From Umbelopsis isabellina (Eukaryota > Mucoromycota > Umbelopsidomycetes > Umbelopsidales > Umbelopsidaceae), in assembly GCA_016758905.1 (NCBI GenBank), contig JAEPQZ010000010.1:248001-312000 (forward strand): DNA of 64,000 bases, written 5' to 3'. Under the pieces are notes generated by a model. The model saw nothing but the letters and a program-made list of their open reading frames with translations. It was not told the DNA's origin and ran no database searches. Made by a program: the position numbers and the translations under genes. How positions within the stretch are numbered: position 1 is the stretch's first letter; the number at the start of each line of letters is the position of its first letter. Of this stretch, positions 38,466-48,487 are shown in pieces.

Positions 38466-38616
38466 TGTAAGTGTAAGAGAGGACTATGGGCCTAAGTGGT
38501 CTCGAGAAAGCAGTCCACGAATTATAGGCAAAAGTCACGGGTAGACACGAAATGAATTTCGATTGGATCAAAAATGGAGTGTTTCTAATTTCTGTTTTTA
38601 CCAGCTTGCTCCGGTA

Positions 38617-38646
38617 CACGTGACATCGATTCTGTAAAGTCACGTG
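38617..38646. promoter_or_regulatory. Inverted pair of CACGTG boxes upstream of the ER DnaJ gene
   Basis: CACGTGAC at 38617-38624 and its exact reverse complement GTCACGTG at 38639-38646, separated by 14 bp, lie 152-181 bp upstream of the start codon of the TPR-DnaJ gene. CACGTG is bound by bHLH factors and resembles mammalian/yeast unfolded-protein-response half sites. Function inferred. Confidence 0.45.
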
Positions 38647-39587
38647 ATTGTAGTTTGTATTCAGCAAACTTTAAGAGAAAAAACCTCAAAGCTTATTAAG
38701 GCTTATTGAAGTTTATCGAGTAATTTGTGTGTTTTTTAATTTAAAAGTGAGGGCTTACTTTATAGAGGCGCGGATCCTCGGAATAGATGGCTGTCTTCAC
38801 CTTCTTAAAGCGTCAACAAAGTGCATACAATGAGTTCCATTGGATGCCACTATGAACGTGTTTTCGTATACCGTCAATTTACAGACGAAACAGAGGGGCA
38901 ATTGGTTCATACCTACAGTGCTGATTAATGTGAAAATTTACTGGATGTTTTTATCGAGGCTTGTAGAAATATGACATGATGACTAAAATACTTGCAGGTT
39001 TCTATCGATGCTTGTTGGAAGAATGACATTGATGTCTAAATACTTACTGATATCTAGGCAAGGAAAAGACCTGCTAAGGAAGAGATCGACCTTTATCGTC
39101 ATCTGAGTAATGGTTACTTGAACAGCTATAATAGTGGCATGATTCGATCACATCCATTTTGCCGAACATGAAGTAGTTTTGTTTCCGTCAAGGGGTGCAG
39201 CTGTTTCTATTTGGGTGTTGGTCTTCTACTGACTTGGATCATCCCTTGTTGTTGGTTCGGACTGTTCCATGTATGGTAGAATCAAAAATTTGGTGGAATT
39301 GAGGCTCTCCATATACATATATCGATACTAACTTGCTGGCGAATGCGTTTATATCATTTTTGTGTTCATTTGCTAATGATAACTAATAGAATGCATTCTG
39401 TCCATTTTACTTTCTATCTTACTTTTGTATGGTTGTTGATAACCATGAGCTGGCTATACTAACCTAATTGTGTAATGTATTTTAGTGGGGGTTCAAAAAT
39501 TCTCGACTCATGCCAAAATGGTAGTTCTCCTATCGAACATCGTGGAATGAGCTTTTTTGTTATTTACTATCCTTAGCATTGCTCTAA
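38647..39587. other. Intergenic block between the DnaJ and FYR genes
   Basis: About 0.94 kb, AT-rich, without a supportable gene. Its only structure is a two-copy tandem repeat at 38948-39050. Confidence 0.45.
38948..39050. repeat. Imperfect tandem duplication of about 51 bp (two copies)
   Basis: Copy 1 (38948-38998) and copy 2 (38999-39050) begin TTTTTATCGAGGCTTGTAGA and TTTCTATCGATGCTTGTTGG and continue in parallel through ATGACAT...GATG-CTAAA-ATACTT, with about a dozen differences. An old local duplication in noncoding DNA. Confidence 0.6.
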
Positions 39588-41433
39588 CTAGCTGTGTACA
39601 GGTTTGTCCAAGTTAACCACATTTTGAGGTTGTTGCTTCTCATGCGGTTCTGGACTAGAGGTGCCAATATTGTTGATACGTCGTCTATTACGGCCTGCTT
39701 TGCCCGACATTGTTGGCTTGAAATTCTGCCAAACATATTTGCGGCATTTGTTAGCATTTGCCAAGTCCTGTATCATTTTAGCAATGGCATTTTTACGCAA
39801 GCCGAAAAATTCAGGTCCGACTGGACTGTGTTGATAATCAAGGTTCCGTATGGCAAACGCTTTGCGAACTACTTCTGTCCATACAGTGGTTGGTGTTCGA
39901 CCTTCAAAAACGGTGCCACGGTTATCATCAGCTATCACTTGAAACTATAAATAGAGTAAGTTAGCAGGAGAAGGTCGATAATTTGATAGTCAGCCTATCC
40001 TGATGGTGATAGATTACCCTTGGTTCCTCGCCACCATCAACTATTCGACATGTATACTGAGTGTCTCTTTTGGCATCCACCATACTTCGGTACCACCTGC
40101 AAGGACAAATTTTAGAAGTCAGTTGTAGGAGGCGCCTTTCTAGAATAACGCGTCGCAGCGTTGTGATACAAGTTCACCCGATAGACAGGAGTAAAAGATG
40201 GCTTACTTTTTAATCGTGTACCCTATGGGGTAGATGTAACGAGCGGTGTGAAATGCTGGACGGTCACTGTCTATCACTCCTAAATTAAGGACAGTCCAAG
40301 AGTCAATTTCCACCGGAAGAATTGGTTGGCCATTCTGGTCTCGTTCCATTTCATAATAATATCTGCTTGTTGGTTCACGTCCCTTGGCCTTCCGCTTCTG
40401 GCCAGTTGCATAAGTCCTGCTTTTACGCTGCGTACGAGAGGATTCTTCATTATGAGTTTCATAGTTGGAGTATTCTGAATCAAAATCATCTAAGAGAGAG
40501 TAAAAGAACTCAATTCGCTGCAACACAGGTGATAAAGATTCCTCAGGAAAAAAAACCACATACCCGGATCATCCTGAAGTTCAGCTTTTTCAGTTAAACT
40601 GTAATTATCAAATAAGATAAATTATATAAAGAAAGCATCATCAAATGAAAGTTTAATACCTCAGGTGATTTTGTTGAAAAGATGGCAGACTTCCCCTGAT
40701 TTCCATGCTATTTCTACGTGATAATATACGTGGCAGTTCTCGGTTGAATGTGTGAGTATCAGGGCTAGACTGATTAGAAAAGTGGGATAAGAGCATTGAG
40801 CTCTGCCGATTCATGACATTGTTTGTGTAAGGTGCCTCCAGAACAGGCTGCTTTCCAGTATCTTCTAAAGGCAAAAGACAAAAGAGTTATGATTTCGTTT
40901 TTAGGACTTTTAGAATTCATGAGAAAATCATTCCAAATCAGGCATTGCCCAATGAGAAAAAAAGGAAGAAAATGTGCAACACTTTTTTACCTAGCGAAAC
41001 GGCTGGCGTGGGCTTGCTCACCTATACAAAAAGAAGAGTCAACATATCATGTATTCGCGCGCTATGCATGGAAGAGTTAAGAGCATATACTGCTGATCTT
41101 ACCGATTTAAGGTTTATAGTAACATGAACTTCGAAAGTGTGCTGCTGTGAGTTGCAAGGATACACCTCCCCGGAAATCTCTTTCTCGTCTCTTATATCAG
41201 TATCAATGATCTGCGACAGCAATCCATGCCCTTCCCAGATGATGCTGCTGTTAGAATTTGACTGCTGTTCATACTTCAGTTCTTCGTGGTTTATGCTATA
41301 TACAGAGTAGGCTTGGCCATCAAACCCCATTTCAGGGCTAAGATACAATATCTCATTAACAAGGTGACTTTGTGTCATTAGAGTGAATTTGAAAGTGCGT
41401 ATTCACCTGGCCCGGCACAGAGCCAGCAGACAT
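39588..41433 (-). CDS. FYRN-FYRC domain nuclear protein (TBRG1-like)
   Basis: Chromatin-associated protein with paired F/Y-rich domains, as in TBRG1 and trithorax/MLL proteins. In-frame exons: 41407-41433, 41103-41351, 40991-41021 (31 nt), 40660-40864, 40564-40598 (35 nt), 40207-40489, 40018-40096 and 39588-39944, giving 421 residues. The N-terminal half is Ser/Asn/Gln-rich and disordered. FYRN is EIDSWTVLNLGVI, FHTARYIYPIGYTIKKWY. FYRC is RFQVIADDN, VFEGRTPTTVWTEVVRKAF and FFGLRKNAIAKMIQDL, followed by a basic GRNRRR patch. The start is uncertain: MSAGSVPGQ at 41433 keeps frame, but another likely coding exon lies upstream at 41623-41854 and cannot be joined cleanly. The C-terminal three exons are secure. 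Confidence 0.8.
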
Positions 41434-41622
41434 TGTCGCAGAGACAAGGGTATGATTTTCGATGTTGGATTAGAATGAAGAAACAAAGTCATGGTAGTAA
41501 AGCATGACTTGACGTCTCCTTCAAAAGTGTAGTATATTTTTACTATCATAATGCATGAATTTGGGGGAGATACATCAGTTTATACGATGTGCTTGGTCAT
41601 CTGGCGGGTTAAATTGGCATAC

Positions 41623-41854
41623 CTTTGCCGGTGCAGGACTGGCGCTGAGATGTATTGGATGCTACTGAAGACATCGAATTTGACCGCTTCCATTCCAAGT
41701 CTGTAAAATTATAATCCGCCTGCTGTGTTGGTGGAGCATTCAGTGCTGATGAAGGTGGTGGTAGTGGTCTCCTGTTCGATTCTAGATTGTTTGAAGTGTT
41801 GTTTTGTGAATGATAGTTTGAACCTGCCGGCGGCGATGCTATCCTTGATTTCAT
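41623..41854 (-). other. Probable alternative or upstream first exon of the FYR gene
   Basis: A 77-codon open frame from ATG at 41854 ends at a good donor (AAAG|GTATGC, 41622). It encodes a Ser/Pro/Asn-rich peptide (start MKSRIASPPAGSNYHSQ) like the disordered N-terminus of the FYR protein. A pyrimidine-rich leader and a possible 5'-UTR intron (acceptor GGTTAG) lie just upstream. Phase 1 does not match the MSAGSVPGQ exon. The only frame-compatible acceptor I see is a poor one at about 41298 (CACGAAG), which would skip part of the next exon. It may be an alternative first exon or an upstream open frame. Confidence 0.4.
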
Positions 41855-44742
41855 AGTCTCCAGTTGATTGAACTCGTAGGCATCAAATGGCTAACCAGGT
41901 TAAGAAAAGAACACAAAAAGAGTTAAGGAAAGTGGAAGAAGAAAGAAAGATTCTCCAATAGGGGAACAGCAGACTGTAAAACTGTCTTCGTGTAAATGAG
42001 CGGGTTTTGTACTCCAGCCGTCTTATTGGCCCACCGACATTACCATGCACAGAACAGGTAAAACGACTATGGAGTGGCCACCGCCTGATTGCAAACAGCG
42101 GTAACTTGAATACTTTGAATTATTTAAGACCGGACTTAACTCCAACAAGAGACTATGATACTTCTTTTTTTTATTAATAGGTTGTGAGGGCGATAAGAAA
42201 ATCAAGAATAAGAAAAAAAAGTTTTATGTGGTTATTTGGAGTTTGCTCGTAGGACACGATCTGTTTGTTTAGAGCGTAAAAAAAAAATTAGAAAGCGGGT
42301 GGGTCTGAAGCTTTTCAATTGGTAGTACGGATTACCGAACTGCACAGTGCAATGGAAAGGAGGAGAAATTAATTGCTAAAATTCAAAGGTGGAGTGGAGC
42401 CGAGTCAGTCAGTCGGAACTTCAAACTTTAGCGTCCTGAAACCGGGTTGCCGGCTCAATGCTTGTTGCAATGTTAACTGAGGCGTACAAGCATTCATAGC
42501 ACTCAACTCAGCTTCCATACATTGAAATAGGGCAAAACGGGATGATATCGTCAGAAAAAAAAGTATGCTAGCGAGAAAGAAAGGATCCTTTTCCTTCTGT
42601 TCCTTGATTTAGTGCGCCTCTGCACCCCAATCAAAAGTTGGATAATCTCTCCATCGGTACACCCGAGATTTTTGGATCGGTTCACCGAAAATCGTGACAA
42701 GTTATATGCCTTCGCTACAGCATTGTTTGAGCCTATTTCAATTGCATCTAATTCCCGTAATTAGTAATATAGGATCTGCCGTATGGTATGGTTTCTTCCC
42801 CATTTATTACTCAGTCCCACGAAACGGGGTACCTGCATTGGTTCGTAAAGGTCTCTCCCTCTATTAGCTATTGCTGTTTTTTTGTTTGTGGTGTGACAAC
42901 ACTAATTTATAGAAGGAGTCAAATAGTGTGTGCAAATGCAAGAATTCTGTAACCCAAACTATATGTCTGTTATACAAACAAGTGGTTATACAAAGCCATG
43001 GATAAATTTAGTTCCAATAATACATTACTAAAAGCGTGATGAAAGATATGGAAATAAAAGCTCGAATAATCAGAAACTAACGAAAAAGGTGTGGATTCTA
43101 CAGCTGCATAACGAAGTTGTCTCAAACTGATATGCAAGCGCCTATTAAGCTGCAGGTGTTATCATCCTACGAATTGGGATAACAAACAAAGGATCAGCAC
43201 TCGCTCCACAATAAATACAGAAATTCGGTTTCTCTCAGGTTCTATTATTTATGTCTGGCATTCAGTTACTTTAGTATACCAACTGTCAATTGGACTTTTT
43301 GACTTTTCGGTTTTCCGATTCAAGTATCGGATAATCCCTTATATAGCTCATACCGACATAAACTGATCTATCAGCTTCCAGCCCGGAACACAGTTGCATA
43401 GATTGTGCTGCATTTGATTTTGGTGGTACTTCAGCCGCTTGTGTGACTTTGCTCTTTGGCGTCATTTAAGCGGCGAAGGATAACACTGGACGCCTCAGCA
43501 TTTGATACATCCCTGCGTCAGTTCCCTTGTACGGATCTACCTCTCAACAAAAAAACCAGAGCTTAACTCCCCTAACCCCACCGCGGGTATATGACGACGG
43601 ACATTCGAATTGACGCCGACTTCAAGTTATTAAACTTATGACACCATCATCATCACGGCGGACCGATAGCCAAACATGAATGCTCACCGCAAATATTTAT
43701 TGGCGCAGATTTGATAACATGTAATGTTCAATTCCTGGCAAAGACGTGCTTCATTATAGTCAATGATCTCAATATTTATAAATGTTGAACATACAGTCCA
43801 AGAAAAGATGATTTATAAGATGCTGACATAAGAAGTTCGGCAGTGTCCCAAGTGATTTATTGACAATAATATTCGCTTTATTGTAGCGAGAACACTCACA
43901 TGTAGCTTAGTAAGATGCACCCGCATTAAAAAAAATTGCGAAAATTAACGTCATTGGTTGGTAACACTGCCTCTTAATGTAACAAATGTCACTTGTCAAT
44001 GTCTGCTAATATGTGCTTTATTGCACTGATAAGCTCAAACATTGAGCTGTGGTTTTATTAAAGAATGCCCCAAAAGAAGAATTTGACTTTCTAGCATTTA
44101 CGCGATAAAAGGTACAACATTTGTTATTAAGGCCAGGGCATCCATCCTTATTTGCGCGTAAAATGCTTCTAAACGCACAATCAAGCTGTTGAAATATTTC
44201 AATTTCAGGCTATACGCAAAAGTTATTACTTGGTCCTACTTGTCTGCAACTTACAATTTGGTGGCGCTGCAACTGACAGCATCTTTTGATGCAGATGCTT
44301 GCAGCAAATTTAAACAATGACCAAAGTGTCGGTCTTTTCAAGAGAAATATGGATAGCTACAACTTCAATTTCATGTCAATTACAGTTGCCCTTGTACAAT
44401 CATTATTAAGAGCATAAATACGCCAGATGGCGAAGTCGATCTGAAAATGTGTTACATGCTCTCTGAGCCACGCTTGTTTTCCTTGGAGCTTCAAGTTAAG
44501 CATAAGCTCGAGATTTTTGAAAAATTTTGGGCTGAATACGGCCCCACATCTGATCTGGGTCTCCACATAGTATTGATACAAATCAACAAAATTGATTATG
44601 GTTGCAATTGTGTTGGTGTTGAGGTTGCTGGAAGGTCATAACATTTTCCGGTTGTAAACAATCACCAGGTTTATACCCAAGTTTGTAGCTTGTCTACTGT
44701 AGGTATACAAACTTTGGTATCCTTCTTCGCTTTGAAAACTAA
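41855..44742. other. Gene-poor block upstream of the FYR gene
   Basis: About 2.9 kb without a gene I can support. It includes the FYR promoter (41,900-42,250, poly-T tracts and CT-rich leader). On the minus strand CTATATAAGG occurs near 43,340. A minus-strand frame at 44357-44581 (74 codons) matches nothing I recognise. No terminal repeats or transposase motifs seen. Confidence 0.45.
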
Positions 44743-45103
44743 ATGATCTTGGGTTGGTTGGAAGTCAACTCGGATGCAGTTGAGAATATACTGACACAAT
44801 ACCAGAAAGTTAAACCTTCAACGTTTGAGTGCTCAACCCATTGTACTTCATCCGAAAACTTGATACGCTCGATACTTTGTTCCTTATCCGGATGCTGGAT
44901 TGACAGTTGCTTCTAATACTACTGAACAATCTTTTTCAAATTATCGTTATAAAGTTTATGAGCATCTATATTTATTCGCCTTTAGCAAAAATCATGAAAG
45001 TTGTTTGATTGGTCCCATCGAATCTCCATTCAATTCCGATAATTGCCAAGCAGCTATTGTCCAATTCTTTCTCAACTGGAATTTCAGTGGTCGTTGCAGG
45101 TGA
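44743..45103 (+). CDS. Possible small two-exon gene or gene remnant
   Basis: An ATG at 44743 opens a 57-codon frame (MILGWLEVNSDAVENILTQY...). An overlapping second frame is open from 44847 to the TGA at 45101-45103 (contains CLIGPIESPFNSDNCQ). A 63-nt intron with donor CATT|GTACTT and acceptor TTGACAG would join them in frame into about 98 residues. I recognise no family. The donor is weak and the region is otherwise empty, so this may equally be a decayed gene or chance. It lies 249 bp from the TCTP stop, converging on it. Confidence 0.22.
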
Positions 45104-45351
45104 TTCATTTGTAATAGCGTTGTTATTGTAGAGAAAACGGAGTGTCTATTGATACTGCAGATCTAGTTTAATCAAAGGTATTAACAGGATTTACAGCCTA
45201 TGCTAGAAACTTTGTAATAGTGAAATCAATGATGTCTTTTTAAATATGCGCTTTATTGGAGCGAAAGAATTTCAACTTTTTGAAGCTGTAGATTTAGTTA
45301 AACGAAAGTGTGTTATAGAATGCACATATGTTGTATGATTTTGCTATTGAT

Positions 45352-46310
45352 TTACTATAGAAACAGGGAGAACAATCAGTAAAAGAGGTAATTTCAGCCA
45401 TTTTGGGTCATTTCCAAATACTTACAAGCTTCTCTTCAGCAAGACCATCCTTGAAGAAAGTGAAGAAAGGAGTGACACCATCTTCACGGTAGTTAAGAAG
45501 AGCGACCATACCATCGGGATCCATGCTCTCACCGGTGTAGAACTCATAATCCTAATCATTTCAAAAAGGTGAGGAGTTGAGACAGATGCAACGGTAAAAA
45601 AGACATGATTTTTCTCTCTAATTTACCTTGAAGTTGGTGATGATCTTCTTGACAAGAGTAGCAGCCTTCTTCTCAAAGTCGGGAACGCGGTCAGCGTTAG
45701 TCTCTGCGAGCTTGCTCTTGACAGCCTTCATGTAACCCTTGATGTAGGTCATGTAGGACTTCTTGTCGAAAGAAGTCTCAGTCAAACGGAAGGAGTAGAC
45801 AACGTTGTTGACAGTTTGGACGGATGAATCAACATCATCAGCACCACCGTCCTCAGCAGAGGGGTTGGCACCAATATCGACATCACCTTCAGAGACAGTG
45901 ATCATCTATGGTAATGGTAGTCAGCGTTTGGGGCCACTGGTCAGAGTAGTCAAAATAATGGAATTGTTTAGTCTTACCTTACAGTCAACCTCATAAGCAA
46001 TGTCATCGACGAGCTTGAGGGGCTGTAAGAGGAAATTCACGGGTTAAATTAGCTTCATACTCATGTAATCTTCGCTCTTGCTTTCAGAAAAGCAGAATCA
46101 TAACATTTTTCGGGCTTTGTCGTAATTGGCGCGAATGATGAGGTTGCATAATTTCTACTTACATAGGCATCAGAGAAGAGCTCATCCTCTACAAATGCGA
46201 AAATGAGTTAGTTAGAATTCATTCACCAGCACATAGCTTGATCCATCCATCCATTGGGTCTTCGTTAATACGATATACATACTGCTAATAATATCACGGT
46301 ACAACAACAT
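45352..46310 (-). CDS. Translationally controlled tumour protein (TCTP)
   Basis: Abundant conserved cytosolic protein (yeast Tma19/Mmi1) tied to translation, microtubules and stress. Exons: 46283-46310 (28 nt), 46163-46188 (26 nt), 45978-46022 (45 nt), 45627-45905, 45426-45551, and a last exon whose first codon is the stop (45352-45354). Signature parts: [48 protein letters not shown] (TCTP1 signature region), [39 protein letters not shown] and the end [11 protein letters not shown]. Length about 170 residues, as in other fungi. Without the last intron the frame would run only six extra codons, so the terminal splice is likely but not certain. Confidence 0.94.
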
Positions 46311-46724
46311 TTTTGATGGAGTAAAAGAAGATGGATGGATGGTAAGGTTGGCCACTGCCTCCGCATATTTAGATATTGGTTTACGGTCGCAGCCAATGAA
46401 AACCACTGACTTGCCCATGCCTTTTCATACTCCGCGCGGTGATTTTTTGTTCTAACCCTTGTTCGCCTTTCTGCACTATCATCACGCGCTTAATATTTAA
46501 CAAGTTGTGGCGGTTGGTGATTCGGTTATTCATTTTTAATCTCTGATGATACAATAGAAAATAGGTAGAATGAAGTGGGAGGCGGTTTGCTAATTTTAAA
46601 TGAGTAATCTTGAATGGAAAAAGGAACAAAAGTAAAAAAGAAATCAAAAGAAACAGAAAATGCCTAAATTATTTACAGTAAATGTGGGAGTTTATAATAC
46701 AGATTTTCAATTTCTGTAAAATGC
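46311..46724. other. TCTP promoter and bZIP 3' spacer
   Basis: 414 bp upstream of the TCTP start, which follows the 3' end of the bZIP gene. CCATCCATCC repeats flank the start region and a GCGCGGTGATT motif lies near 46433. No gene recognised. Confidence 0.4.
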
Positions 46725-47746
46725 TCATCGAGAGCTGTCAGAAAAGATGGAGTAGTCCTGAGCTGCAACCATTGATTCGGGGGATAATTGTAGAGATGGA
46801 CTGCGAGACGTGATCATATGCATATTAGTCGTCGCGTCGGGCATGGTTGAGTATGAAGTAGGAGAGAACAGCTTGAACGCCTCTGACTTGGTAAGATAAT
46901 CTCTTATGAGTGTACAATCGCACTCGGTGTGAGCCAAAAGCTGGTTCTTTAAAGCAAGAGCTTCTTCTTTTAATTCTTGAACAGTGGCACGAAGTTCTTT
47001 GTTGCGTTGCTGAACGAGCTCAGATCGTTCCTGAAGTTCTTGCTCCCATACTTTTTTCTTTTGTCTGCATTTCAAAGCTGATAGAAAAGATTAGATCCAA
47101 GGTGAAACCAAAAAATGTGAGACATATAGTGTCTGAAAAGATGTGCAACATACCAGCCTGTCGGTTTCTTTCTAGAAATTTGAGACGCTTGACCTCCAAG
47201 TCTTCTTCATCATTTTCTTCTTCTACCACAAGTCGGTGTTTAAGAGTCTTATACTTTGGTGAGCCACGTGATCCTTTAGGTGTCTCGAAGTTTTCGGGAC
47301 CCTGACTTTTAAAGACAGTGGTTTTAGCAGGAACAGTCGGTATTGCTGGTTCATCATTAATAGGCAATGGCTCGCTGGGAGGAGTGACGACTGGCGATGG
47401 ATAACCAGGCGAGGACGGCTTTCCAGTTACCAGCTCCACATGCGGTTGCTGGTTGTGCTTTTCAGTATTGAAACTATGTTCAAAAGGGTTGGTTTCTTCG
47501 AATCCGTAATTTGTACCGAAACTGGGGGTGAACGAGTCGCTAAGGCAGTTCAAGAGAAATCGTGTTGGAGTGTGTAGATGGTTATCTGGTAGTTAGATCA
47601 AGCGGGTTAGATATCTGAGAAATGGAACGTATGGAATGCGACGTGGGGAACAGGTAGCGAGAGAGGAAAAATGATTGATAATTACCTTCAAAGACATTGG
47701 TGAAGGACATTGGTTCAAACATTTCTCTTTCTACTATAGTTGTCAT
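46725..47746 (-). CDS. Atf1/CREB-type bZIP transcription factor
   Basis: Sequence-specific DNA-binding factor of the ATF/CREB class (Atf1, Sko1, Aca1 relatives) that binds TGACGT-type sites, often under stress MAP kinase. Three exons (47686-47746, 47154-47585, 46725-47077) give 281 residues. The N-terminus contains SP/TP sites (GKPSSPGYPSPVVTPPSEP), possible kinase targets. The basic region FLERNRQAALKCRQKKKVW is split by an intron (47078-47153) after NRQA. The leucine zipper follows (ELQERSELVQQRNKELRATV...), with a conserved acidic/Cys segment, LLAHTECDCTLI. The C-terminal tail is Ser/Met-rich. The last intron inside the basic region is common in fungal Atf1 genes. Confidence 0.9.
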
Positions 47747-48487
47747 TGTATAAGATAGAAATCTTTAAAAGCACAGACAAAGAAAGAAGTAAAACGGGAA
47801 GGAGTCGCTTGATATATATGTGGTCCGTCGGGATTTCAATCCTCCTGTTCGCAACTGCTCCGAAAACCAGCCTGGACTCTGGATCCTATTACCACATTAG
47901 GAATTAGACCATTTTGGAAAAAACTTATTCTACTAGTCTGTTCCAACAATTGAGAACAGAACTTTTTGTATGGTAATTGCAATTAGAGGAGACATAGTCT
48001 TTGCTAGAATAATTCTCAACAACCTTTGCTTGTGATATCGATTTCATAGAACCCTTTTGCATGGTTAGACATTGTAAAACGGCCGACTTTTTTTTGTGTC
48101 AGGCGTGTAGGTCGATCATGTCATTTGTGCCACACGGTTTCTATAATCTACTGTCGGCTTCTGTAAATTTCCATGTTGCAACTACGTAACTATCGGTTTC
48201 CATTTCGTGTCAGATTATTTGAGATTTTCCTCCATGATTTTAGAAAATTATTGGCCCTTTCTCTTGCACCAACAAGTCGGTAATTTGTTGCCTCACATCG
48301 ACTTTCTCTACCATGTTCGATCTCCATGAAACATTTTTCTCATCCATCCTCAAAAATCCATCCCACCCCAACCCCCAACTCCCCCCCCCCCCATGCACCC
48401 ATACACTATTTCCCTTTGAGCCCTGGTTTTTTATTTTCTCTTTCTAGTTTTGCAAAACCTTTGGATTCTTTTTTTTTTGGTTTCACC
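47747..48487. other. Promoter region of the bZIP gene with a long C tract
   Basis: 741 bp between the bZIP start and the ELP1 stop. T/C-rich, with a C-run tract at 48362-48400. No gene recognised. ELP1 transcripts probably end here. Confidence 0.45.
48362..48400 (-). repeat. G-rich tract with G-quadruplex potential
   Basis: The plus strand carries CCC, CCCC, CCCCC, a run of 12 C (48381-48392) and CCC within 39 bp. On the minus strand these are five G-runs separated by 1-5 bases, meeting the usual G3+N1-7 pattern. It lies in the 741-bp spacer just past the ELP1 stop, about 620 bp upstream of the bZIP start. Confidence 0.6.

Noticed and set aside
41960-42030. GACTGTAAAACTG, resembling a tRNA-Tyr anticodon arm
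   Set aside because: No acceptor stem, D-arm or T-loop (GTTCRANNC) in the right places.
43000-44700. Possible transposon remnant
   Set aside because: No terminal inverted or direct long repeats, target duplication or transposase/polymerase motif found by eye; a genome-wide repeat search would decide.
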